Source: CFX5 sp964568485 (GTDB lineage: Bacteria; Chloroflexota; Anaerolineae; Caldilineales; Caldilineaceae). Taken from it: a stretch of DNA of 14,054 bases. This document shows, piece after piece, positions 1 to 7,553 of this stretch. Below the pieces are notes generated by a model, which searched no databases, was not told where the DNA came from, and saw only the letters and a list, made by a program, of their open reading frames with translations. Where the stretch lies: positions 1 through 14,054 of the forward strand of contig CAZMRA010000123.1 of the NCBI GenBank assembly GCA_964568485.1, written 5' to 3'. Numbering within the stretch: the stretch's first letter is position 1; each line of letters begins with the position of its first letter. Both the position numbers and the translations under genes were made by a program.

Positions 1-866
<866 letters not shown>

Positions 867-882
<16 letters not shown>

Positions 883-1973
883 TCCGCTCCGGGGCGACCA
901 TCCATTTCGGCGCTTTCATTCTCATCTGGCACATTTTGTTCAGCCTCGGCCCGCGCCTGACGCATGTTGGTCTGGAGCTGTTCGGGATTGAGTGCTGACT
1001 CTTGGAAGGGCTGCTTTTTCATGCGGTGCGGCAGCGCCAATTCAGCGGCCAAGAGAATGTCTTTGTCGTTGATTTCAAAACGGCCATCGAGTGCGGCTTG
1101 CGCTCGCGCCGTCTTCAAGATCACGATATCGGCGCGGTGACCATCGACCTTAAAGCTGGCGGTCAATGCCGAGATCGTGTAGAGATCCTTGTCGCTATAT
1201 TTGACCATGGGGTAGCGCTGGCGAGCTTCGAGAATGCGCTGAGCGTATTCAGACTCAGAGCTTTCGTAGGCTGCCATAAACCCTTCGGGGTCTTGTTCAA
1301 ATTGGATGCGGCGGCGCAAAATGTCGACGCGCTGCTTGGTATCGACCAAACCGGAAACATCCACGGCATGGGCGAAACGATCCAGCAATTGCGGGCGCAA
1401 ATCCCCTTCTTCAGGGTTCATTGAGCCGACGAGCACAAAGCGGGCCGGGTGCTGGAAGCTAATACCCTCACGTTCGACCACGTTGACACCCATCGCTGCG
1501 CTATCGAGCAGCAAGTCCACAACATGATCGTCCAAGAGGTTGACTTCGTCGACGTAGAGCACACCACGGTTGGCCGCAGCCAAGATACCGGGTTCGAAGT
1601 GGCGTTCACCTCGTTGGATGGCTTTTTCGATATCGAGCGTGCCCACGACGCGGTCTTCAGTGGCGCTGACGGGCAGATCGACAAAGGGCGTGGAGCGGGT
1701 TTCGGTCGGCAATGGGCCTTCAGCCTCAAAGCGCTCGCGACATTCATCGCAGTACAGATCTGGGCGATTGGGATCGCAACTAAATGGGCACCCAGCCACA
1801 CTCTCTAGTTCAGGAATGAGCGCGGCGAGCGCACGTGCGGCTGTCGATTTGGCCGTACCACGCTCCCCACGGATCAGCACACCGCCAATCTGTGGGTTGA
1901 TGGCATTGAGGATCAGCGCACGTTTCATGCGCTCCTGGCCAACGACAGCGGTAAAGGGATACGTTGATCGCAT
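867..1973 (-). CDS. chlI: Magnesium/cobalt chelatase AAA+ ATPase subunit (ChlI/BchI family)
   Basis: Encodes 368 residues of a MoxR-clade AAA+ ATPase, the motor subunit of metal chelatases that insert Mg2+ (chlorophyll) or Co2+ (cobalamin) into porphyrin rings. Visible features are Walker A GERGTAKST (36-44), a CPFSC...CDEC cysteine cluster (C62, C66, C75, C78) as in many ChlI-like proteins, Walker B VLYVDEV (138-144), the sensor-1 segment VGSMNPEEG (182-190), the arginine-finger region LLDRF (196-200) and sensor 2 DGHRAD (277-282). The ATG at 1973-1971 is chosen because AAGGA (1985-1981) sits seven bases upstream; an ATG 18 codons earlier lacks such a site and would add unconserved residues. 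After about residue 320 the protein is an acidic linker ending in DEKKV at a TAG. The same ribosomes can slip on the preceding A8 to make full-length ChlD. No other tetrapyrrole gene is in the window, so Mg versus Co cannot be decided. Confidence 0.93.
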
Positions 1974-2032
1974 GAGCAAGTCCTTCGGTCGGTTCGGAAA
2001 ACGATTGCAGGTGCAGACAGTTTGCATATGAA

Positions 2033-2090
2033 ACCGCAGCGGCAGAGCAAGGCGGCACCTCTAACATTGCCCTGTCATCTTCGCTGCGGT
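2033..2090 (-). promoter_or_regulatory. Structured 5' leader of the chlI-chlD mRNA
   Basis: Within the 373-bp gene-free stretch 1974-2346, the chlI leader can form an extended hairpin. The outer stem is nine perfect pairs, ACCGCAGCG (2090-2082) with CGCTGCGGT (2041-2033). The inner stem is eight pairs with one G-U, CAGGGCAA (2074-2067) with TTGCTCTG (2050-2043). A seven-base bulge against a single base separates the stems, and the loop has 16 bases. I do not recognise a cobalamin, SAM or other known riboswitch core, and there is no U-run after the outer stem. It might be a regulatory RNA element, an mRNA stabiliser or a protein site. Only the pairing is seen; the function is inferred. Confidence 0.4.
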
Positions 2091-2115
2091 AAACGATCTG
2101 TGGCAACTTGAGTTT

Positions 2116-2144
2116 ATTATAATCACGGTAGCGTCAAATTTCCA
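2116..2144 (-). promoter_or_regulatory. Probable sigma-70-type promoter of chlI-chlD
   Basis: A perfect -10 TATAAT (2121-2116) is preceded after 17 bases by TGGAAA (2144-2139), which matches four of six positions of the -35 consensus. Transcription would start near 2109 and give a leader of about 135 nt containing the hairpin at 2033-2090. The sequence is AT-rich, as expected for a promoter. Confidence 0.5.
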
Positions 2145-2210
2145 TTTTCTGTGCAAGCAAAATGCGTTTGGATATCGTCAACCATCATTATTCATGGGTG
2201 TGGCTCTCGG

Positions 2211-2233
2211 TTCCTGCAGGAATCTGTTAAAAT
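2211..2233 (+). promoter_or_regulatory. Probable promoter of the sigma factor operon with an overlapping palindrome
   Basis: An extended -10, TGTTAAAAT (2225-2233), has the TGn element but no recognisable -35 hexamer 16-18 bases upstream. Immediately before it lies the perfect 12-bp palindrome TTCCTGCAGGAA (2211-2222), in the spacer where a repressor could block RNA polymerase. Start of transcription would be near 2240, giving a leader of about 105 nt. Assignment to this promoter is inferred from position only. Confidence 0.4.
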
Positions 2234-2346
2234 AGGCTGAAACCTTTTTGGCACGGTTACGTACTGTCACGTATGGAATAAACCAAACAAGGAACCAAAC
2301 GTAGCCATCCAAAATTGGTCAGGCCATACGCAAGGTAGATTCAATA

Positions 2347-3006
2347 ATGTACGAGCAGGAAGAATCCTGGGTGCGACAAGCACAAGCAGGCAACCAACAA
2401 GCGTTTAGTCGTTTGGTGGAAGCTTATCAGCGTCCAGTTTATAATTTAACCTATCGCATGTTGGGCAATGCGCAAGAGGCTGAAGATGCCGCACAAGAAA
2501 CATTTTTGCGCGCCTATTCACGCTTGCGCCAATATGATGCCAATCACAAATTTAGCACGTGGATTTTGTCGATTGCTAACCACCATTGTATCGATCGGTT
2601 GCGCAAGCGACGTACAACACAAATTTCGATTGACGACAACCCGGTTTTGCAGAATCTAGAAGAAGATTCACCGCAACCCGAGGATGCATTGTTGAGCAAT
2701 GAACAAGCCGTGGAATTGCAATCGCTGCTGAATCGCTTGGATCCCGAATATCGCACGCCTTTAATTCTGCGCTATTGGGAAGATTATAGCTACGAGCAGA
2801 TTGCCGAAACAATGGACTTGACTGTTGCTGCGGTCAAAAGTCGGCTTTTTCGGGGTCGTAAACAGATGGCTGATCTCTACCGGGAGACACATATGGCGAT
2901 TTCGCCGCCCTCGGCGGGTTCTCGTCATTCTTCACCCGAGACCACCAAGCGTCCGCAAGTTGATCAGAAATTGATGTTGTGGCGCACGGCCTTATCCGGC
3001 GCGTAA
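2347..3006 (+). CDS. ECF-family RNA polymerase sigma factor (RpoE-like)
   Basis: Encodes a 219-residue extracytoplasmic-function sigma factor that would direct RNA polymerase to a dedicated promoter set. Region 2 spans about residues 20-90, including the -10-recognition part RPVYNLTYRMLGNAQEAEDA and a basic end, DRLRKRR. Region 4 spans about 120-175 with LDPEYRTPLILRYWEDYSYE and the helix-turn-helix ending VAAVKSRLFRGRKQM. About 45 extra residues follow region 4, rich in Ser, Pro, His and basic residues, without a domain I recognise. The ATG is preceded by AAGGTAG at a suitable distance. Ten bases separate it from the next gene, a membrane protein in the usual anti-sigma position. Its first part is about 45% GC by sampling, clearly lower than the near-60% of later genes in the window. 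The target regulon cannot be read from the sequence. Confidence 0.93.
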   Translation: MYEQEESWVRQAQAGNQQAFSRLVEAYQRPVYNLTYRMLGNAQEAEDAAQETFLRAYSRLRQYDANHKFSTWILSIANHHCIDRLRKRRTTQISIDDNPVLQNLEEDSPQPEDALLSNEQAVELQSLLNRLDPEYRTPLILRYWEDYSYEQIAETMDLTVAAVKSRLFRGRKQMADLYRETHMAISPPSAGSRHSSPETTKRPQVDQKLMLWRTALSGA

Positions 3007-3016
3007 GAGCAGGCGA

Positions 3017-3631
3017 ATGATGAGCAAACAAACAACTTGGGGCACGTTGCCCGCACAACCTACACTCGACATGGAAGAAGAGTTTATGCTCTTGATGTCG
3101 CTGCGGCTTGATGATCTCTTAGATGAGGCGGAGCTGCAACAATTCAATCAGTATGTCAGTCGCTATGCTGTCTTTGCCAAGCAATGGCGCGAATGGCAGC
3201 AGCTGCATCTGACTATGCAGGCTGCGCCGCACGCCGAACCATCCAGCACTTTTCTGTTTAAGGTGGAACAATCGTTGGTGCAACAGCATCGCCGCAGTCA
3301 GCTCTGGCGAGGTTTGCTCTTTGGCAGCGTGATCATCTGCCTCTGGATCGGGTTATTGGTAACGACGGTCGGATTGGGCGCCTATCTCATGTTTAACCAG
3401 GGTGGCTGGCTGACCCAACTACTCTATAACTTGGCCTACTACTCCTCCGCTATGACGGAGCAACTGGAGCTTGTGCGCACTACTTTTGATTCGGTGGTCG
3501 TGCAGCCGCAAACACCGCTGGTTGGGGTCGCGTACGTCTCGCTGTCGGTAGTATTGTTGAGTGCCTGGGTCCGCATTTTGCGGCGCACCACAGCCAACGC
3601 GGTGATTGAGACCGATGTAGCCTCGGCCTAG
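3017..3631 (+). CDS. Probable membrane-bound anti-sigma factor
   Basis: A 204-residue protein with a soluble N-terminus of about 95 residues, a strong membrane helix at about 98-125, a roughly 40-residue loop, and a second helix at about 168-187. The N-terminal stretch MLLMSLRLDDLLDEAELQQF resembles the helix that opens the anti-sigma domain of ECF partners (compare 'sLyLDGeLs..e...'), but the zinc-binding HxxxCxxC motif is absent. Position directly after the sigma gene and topology (N-terminus in, basic HRR before helix 1) support a role in holding the sigma factor at the membrane. Two adjacent ATG codons (3017 and 3020) are possible starts, behind a weak GAGCAGG site. Function is inferred from context, since I cannot place it in a named family by sequence alone. 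Confidence 0.65.
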   Translation: MMSKQTTWGTLPAQPTLDMEEEFMLLMSLRLDDLLDEAELQQFNQYVSRYAVFAKQWREWQQLHLTMQAAPHAEPSSTFLFKVEQSLVQQHRRSQLWRGLLFGSVIICLWIGLLVTTVGLGAYLMFNQGGWLTQLLYNLAYYSSAMTEQLELVRTTFDSVVVQPQTPLVGVAYVSLSVVLLSAWVRILRRTTANAVIETDVASA

Positions 3632-3671
3632 TGTTCATTGGCTTGTTCTGTTCTTTTTCTGGTCACGATAT

Positions 3672-5246
3672 ATGATGCTGCGAAATCGTCTTCGGCAACC
3701 GCTATATTTTGCCCTAAGTGTAGGGTTTATCATTTTACTCTCTGCGCTGCTGCTACGGGTTGATGTTGTCCGTGGCCTGGAGTTGCAGCCCCTTGCCGCG
3801 CAATTGGGCGGGAACACCTTCACTAACAATCTGACGGTTGCGGCTGGTGAGCACTATGACGGTGATGTCACGGTGCTTTCGGGCAACGTGTTGGTCGAAT
3901 CGGGTGGCACCATCGATGGCAGCTTGATGGTGATGAGCGGCAATATCGAGGTCCAAGAAGGCGGCAAAGTTGAGGGTGATATTGCAGCTTTAAGTGGCAA
4001 CATCCGTATCGCCGGAGAAGTCGAGGGCGACGTGGCCGCTATGGCTGGGAATATTGAACTGGAGGCCACTGCACTTGTCGAAGGAGATGTCAGCGTCGTT
4101 AGTGGCGCTTTGCAGCGCGACCCTGGTGCAGTGATTGAAGGCGATGTGGTTCGTGGGCAAGGTTTCCCATTTAGCGGCCGTTTCACCGAGTCTCCTGAGC
4201 ATGAGTCTTCGCCGAAAGTCGAAGCTCGCAGAGAGCGTGACGGTTCATTCTTCGGCTGGCTAGGGCTGCTCATTTTGCGCTTGGTTTTGGCCGTGCTTGC
4301 CACTGGTGTGATCACCGCTGTGGTTGGCGTCTTGCACAATCTGCGCTCGGAATTCTTGCGCCCGATTTATACGGTCATGATGGAACGCACGGCCTATAGT
4401 TTTATCGTGGGCTTCCTGGTGAACTTGGTCCTTGCTGGGATCACTTCTGGGCTCTTAGCGACCGTGATTTTATGCTTGGGTGGGCTCGTTACTAGTGTAA
4501 TCTTGCTCGTCTTAAATTTGGTCGGGTGGGCTGTGGTGATGCAGGCGGCCGGTGAGCGCTTGAGCAGTTGGTTGAAGCTCTCGCTGCGTCCGCTGGCTAG
4601 TACGGTCTTGGCCGCCCTAGTGGTGACTGGCCTGGTGGCTTGCTTGTGGGCCCTCGGTGGCTGCTTCCGCTTCTTTGGGATTCTGCTCTGGTTGTTGTTT
4701 TCCTCGGCTGGAGTCGGGGCAGCGTTGGTGCACTGGCTCAAACTGAATAATCCGGGCCAATCGCCAACCGAGCCGACACCTGATGCGCCGCAGCCAATGA
4801 CGCCCACGCCCGGCGGCGAAGGTTTCACGCCGACTGACACTGAGTCTACCGAACCGCCAGAGGATGTGCCCAGCGAGCGGGCTGCAACAACGCCAGTTTC
4901 CACTACTGAGCCGACTGTTGATCTACCTCCGGCGCCAGCAAGTGAAGCCAGCGCAACAATTCAGCCATCTAGCGAACCGCCGGTAGATGTGCCAGTTGAG
5001 AGCCCTGCGCCGCAGGAGAGCCTGCCATCTTCCGCTGTGCCTCTGCGAGGTGAAGCGGCTGATTTCACCGTGTTACGCGGGATTGGCCCGGCAATGGCCC
5101 GGCGGTTAAGTGAGGCGGGCATCGTCACCTTTGCTGAAATGGCTGAACTTACACCCGAGGAACTCGCTCGGATCTTGGGCTGGTCGCTCGAACGGGTACT
5201 GGCTGAAGATTTGCTCGGCCAAGCCCGCCGTCGAGCGACGTTGTAA
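3672..5246 (+). CDS. Membrane protein with external bactofilin-like beta-helix and cytoplasmic helix-hairpin-helix domain
   Basis: A 524-residue multi-domain protein. An N-terminal anchor or signal helix (11-28) follows basic residues. Residues about 60-165 are tandem repeats of roughly 17-19 residues of the type 'GDVxxxSGNIxxxxGGxV', as in bactofilin/polymer-forming proteins that fold as a beta-helix. Five further hydrophobic helices lie at about 194-221, 241-262, 264-290, 307-329 and 332-352. A Pro/Thr/Ser/Glu-rich linker covers 358-458. The C-terminus (465-515, VLRGIGPAMARRLSEAGI and following) is a helix-hairpin-helix of the kind seen in DNA-binding or adaptor proteins. Topology by the positive-inside rule puts the beta-helix outside and the HhH inside. 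It follows the sigma/anti-sigma pair after 40 bases, without a clear ribosome site, and probably belongs to the same operon. A role in envelope sensing or scaffolding is inference. Confidence 0.85.
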   Translation: MMLRNRLRQPLYFALSVGFIILLSALLLRVDVVRGLELQPLAAQLGGNTFTNNLTVAAGEHYDGDVTVLSGNVLVESGGTIDGSLMVMSGNIEVQEGGKVEGDIAALSGNIRIAGEVEGDVAAMAGNIELEATALVEGDVSVVSGALQRDPGAVIEGDVVRGQGFPFSGRFTESPEHESSPKVEARRERDGSFFGWLGLLILRLVLAVLATGVITAVVGVLHNLRSEFLRPIYTVMMERTAYSFIVGFLVNLVLAGITSGLLATVILCLGGLVTSVILLVLNLVGWAVVMQAAGERLSSWLKLSLRPLASTVLAALVVTGLVACLWALGGCFRFFGILLWLLFSSAGVGAALVHWLKLNNPGQSPTEPTPDAPQPMTPTPGGEGFTPTDTESTEPPEDVPSERAATTPVSTTEPTVDLPPAPASEASATIQPSSEPPVDVPVESPAPQESLPSSAVPLRGEAADFTVLRGIGPAMARRLSEAGIVTFAEMAELTPEELARILGWSLERVLAEDLLGQARRRATL

Positions 5247-5250
5247 GTCC

Positions 5251-5275
5251 GCTGTTCCGTGAATGACGGAACAGC
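5251..5275. terminator. Perfect hairpin between convergent genes
   Basis: GCTGTTCCGT (5251-5260) and ACGGAACAGC (5266-5275) form a perfect 10-bp stem with a five-base loop, four bases after the stop of the plus-strand gene and 13 bases past the stop of the minus-strand gene. Being symmetrical, it could end transcripts from both sides. Neither side has a proper U-run, so it may instead be a 3'-end stabiliser or depend on other factors. Confidence 0.55.
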
Positions 5276-5288
5276 CAAAATTGATTTC

Positions 5289-7403
5289 TCAAGTTGTAGC
5301 ACGGCTCGCCGCCAATAGGCGATTGATCAACGCCAGCAGTGGGCCGTGTTGCTCGAAGCCACTTTCGCTATAATCGGTAATCCCCAGATAGATCCGGTCG
5401 CGCGTACGGCGGATCAACCCCAATAACAAGCGATGCAGCGTCTCTTGGCGCGTTTGATACTCGGCCGAATCACTCCAGATCTCTTGGGGAGGCCAGTGTT
5501 GTGTCAATACATAGGGGTGCGTCAATGGCTGATAGAGCCGTTCCCACCAGCCACTTGCCCCAATGTCAAGCCAAAATTGGATGGCGACTGGCCGGTTGCG
5601 CATCATAAAGGTGTAGGCCGGCGCCAAAAAGACAGCATCTTCGGCGGTGCGCCAACCTGGGACAAAGAGCGCACTGAGCGCACCACTTTGTACCAATTGC
5701 ACATAAGCTCGCCCCAAATCAAAGGCCTTGCCCCCATCCAGGGTAGCACTTTCCATGGCCCAGCGGAAATTACGTGCCGATTCAACTAATTGATTGGCAA
5801 CCCGCGCCCCATCGCGATCCTCGTGAAACCCATAACCCGGCTGGCTGAGTACCTCGCCAAAGAGCCGGGCAAAGAATTGATCCAGCGGTGCCAGCTCCGG
5901 TGTCGCTCGATAGGCATAAATCCAATCGCGCAGCCGGTCATATGCCTCGCCGAGGGTGAAGGTAATCCGTTCTTGCATCTCGCTGACCAGCTCGCCAAAG
6001 CGCCCCAACTCAATCGTCCCGCGCCGCTCAGGATAGACAATACGCGTCAACAAGTGCGCCCGTACCGGATCCAGCCCCTGGATGGCCAGTGTCAGCGCCA
6101 GGGTGACATCGGGCATGGCGGGGCGGATACCCCAGTGCGGATGGGACAGACAAGCCAGCGTTAGCAGACAACGAGCGGCGGGTTCGGCCTCCAGTGCCCG
6201 GCTCGGACGGTGAGTGGTCAATTCGATCCCTGCTTCGCTGAGACCAGTTTCCAAACTAAAGCGGAGTGCGTCGCTCACAAAGGGCGCCAGGACGGCAATC
6301 TCGCCCGGCGGTACCCCATCTTGGTGGACCAGGCGCTTGATCTCCTCCACGGCCCAGCGGATCATTTGGGGATAAAAGCGGAAGCCCGTGCCAGGCACGA
6401 TCAAGGGCAGCTGATCAATCGGCGCCGGTGGCGGCGTTGGCGAGCCGGCCGCGGGGCGCTGCAAGATACGGTCAATGCGCTGGCTGAAGCTTTCCAGCTC
6501 CGGCGGCATCACCCAACTCTCATCCAGCCGGATTTGCTGATCGCACGCCGCAGCTAGATCGGGCACACTGGCTGGATCGGCACCCAGAAAGACGCGGAAA
6601 CCGGCATTCTCGTCGCTGATCAACAAGGCACTTTCCAGATGGGGCAACCATTGCAGGACCAAGCGTTGCGCGCTGATCGTATCCTCTTCCACATTGTCGA
6701 AAATCAAGTGCCGATGCGAGCGAAAGAGGTGGGTGCGGCTCCATTCGTTGACCAGCACGTGCCGGTTGAATAATTCAACTTGCAAGCTGAAGTCGATCAA
6801 TGTCTGTTCCATACAGAGGTGGCGAAATCCATGGCTGATCCGCTGAGCGGCTCGCAGCGCATTGAGCCGGGCGGTACGTTGTTCGCCGCCGGGGACAGCC
6901 AACTCGAGCCGTTGATAGGCTTCGTCGATGGTGAAGCCTTGCAGCGCGGCCTTGTTGAGATTGTCCAGCACTTGGCTGATCACGCGGTTGCGCTCGATGC
7001 GGATGCCATCAAATTCGCCACGGGCCAAAGCCTCGTCCACCAGTTGCGCCATGTGAAATTGGCTGGTCTCCAGGTTGAGGAAGGTCGGCTCGCGGCGGCT
7101 ATCGGCGAAGCCAGCGACCGTGGCCAAGAGCGGCCAATAAAGCTCGACCGATGCGCGGGCCAAACCGGCAAAGGTGGTGACTCGAACGGGCGGCCCCGGC
7201 GGTTGATCGGCTCCGCGCAACACGCGCGTATAGGGTTCGGCCAATGTCCGCTGTGCCGTCAGCACCAAAATATCATCGCCGCGCGTCCGTTCACGGCTGA
7301 GCAACCATTGAATCCGCGCCAAGCCCAGGCTTGTCTTGCCACTACCAAATGGGCCAGCGATAAAAAGTTTGTTGAGGGCTTGGATGTTGGGTAGAATAGA
7401 CAT
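5289..7403 (-). CDS. UvrD/Rep-like SF1 helicase family protein with degenerate motifs
   Basis: A 704-residue protein with the layout of an SF1A helicase. Motif I is GPFGSGKTS (17-25) and motif Ia ILVLTAQRTL (45-54). Motif II is HLIFDNVEED (232-241), where UvrD has DE-Q-D. A motif III-like part is SDENAGFRVFLGADP (263-277), and a motif IV-like part is RLDESWVMPPE (292-302), lacking the usual NYRS arginine. The second core is present (EIAVLAPF, 368-375). The C-terminal region FWLDIGASGWWERLYQPLTH (610-629) and RRTRDRIYLGI (665-675) replaces motifs V-VI. I recall similar C-terminal segments in uncharacterised cyanobacterial and Chloroflexota proteins, but could not check this. No nuclease domain is visible. 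It may be an active DNA helicase or an AddB-like partly inactive one. No neighbour suggests a pathway. Confidence 0.75.
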   Translation of the reverse strand: MSILPNIQALNKLFIAGPFGSGKTSLGLARIQWLLSRERTRGDDILVLTAQRTLAEPYTRVLRGADQPPGPPVRVTTFAGLARASVELYWPLLATVAGFADSRREPTFLNLETSQFHMAQLVDEALARGEFDGIRIERNRVISQVLDNLNKAALQGFTIDEAYQRLELAVPGGEQRTARLNALRAAQRISHGFRHLCMEQTLIDFSLQVELFNRHVLVNEWSRTHLFRSHRHLIFDNVEEDTISAQRLVLQWLPHLESALLISDENAGFRVFLGADPASVPDLAAACDQQIRLDESWVMPPELESFSQRIDRILQRPAAGSPTPPPAPIDQLPLIVPGTGFRFYPQMIRWAVEEIKRLVHQDGVPPGEIAVLAPFVSDALRFSLETGLSEAGIELTTHRPSRALEAEPAARCLLTLACLSHPHWGIRPAMPDVTLALTLAIQGLDPVRAHLLTRIVYPERRGTIELGRFGELVSEMQERITFTLGEAYDRLRDWIYAYRATPELAPLDQFFARLFGEVLSQPGYGFHEDRDGARVANQLVESARNFRWAMESATLDGGKAFDLGRAYVQLVQSGALSALFVPGWRTAEDAVFLAPAYTFMMRNRPVAIQFWLDIGASGWWERLYQPLTHPYVLTQHWPPQEIWSDSAEYQTRQETLHRLLLGLIRRTRDRIYLGITDYSESGFEQHGPLLALINRLLAASRATT

Positions 7404-7416
7404 TGGCGTTATACCA
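7401..7416 (-). promoter_or_regulatory. Extended -10 placing the helicase gene on a leaderless mRNA
   Basis: TGGTATAAC (7416-7408), an extended -10 with five of six -10 matches, ends only four bases before the ATG (7403-7401). Transcription would start at or next to the A of the start codon, and no Shine-Dalgarno sequence exists in front of it. A poor -35 candidate TTGTCT (7438-7433) lies 19 bases upstream. Confidence 0.4.
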
Positions 7417-7447
7417 TTTGTTTTTCAAATAGAGACAAGCATTACTC

Positions 7448-7474
7448 CGTCACTGAGTCCTAAAGCAAGTGACG
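7448..7474 (+). repeat. Inverted repeat 1 upstream of the aminotransferase
   Basis: CGTCACT (7448-7454) pairs perfectly with AGTGACG (7468-7474) across a 13-base loop in the 150-bp divergent region between the helicase-like gene and the aminotransferase. It may be a leader RNA hairpin or a regulator site. There is no T-run next to it. Confidence 0.35.
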
Positions 7475-7481
7475 AGATGCG

Positions 7482-7518
7482 AGTAGCAAGTTGCTAAGCG
7501 AAGTGCAAACTTGCTACT
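7482..7518 (+). repeat. Inverted repeat 2 upstream of the aminotransferase, possible attenuator hairpin
   Basis: AGTAGCAAGTT (7482-7492) is the exact reverse complement of AACTTGCTACT (7508-7518), with two further pairs possible past a one-base bulge. TTATTAT follows directly, and the ribosome site of the next gene lies 20 bases on. In RNA this would be a strong hairpin with a moderately U-rich tail, as in an attenuator or a terminator of a short upstream transcript. The left arm also contains the shorter palindrome TAGCAAGTTGCTA (7484-7496), so two folds compete. Confidence 0.4.
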
Positions 7519-7553
7519 TTATTATACCATCACTGTCAAAGGAGTTCCTGGTT

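Noticed and set aside
2033..2090. Cobalamin riboswitch in the chelatase leader.
   Set aside because: Tetrapyrrole context made it attractive, but I could not find the B12-box or the conserved core; only a long hairpin is supported.
2291..2320. ECF-type autoregulated promoter (GGAACC followed by GGTC) before the sigma gene.
   Set aside because: The spacing between the two elements is 20 bases, longer than the 16-17 usual for ECF promoters, and the -10 part is poor.
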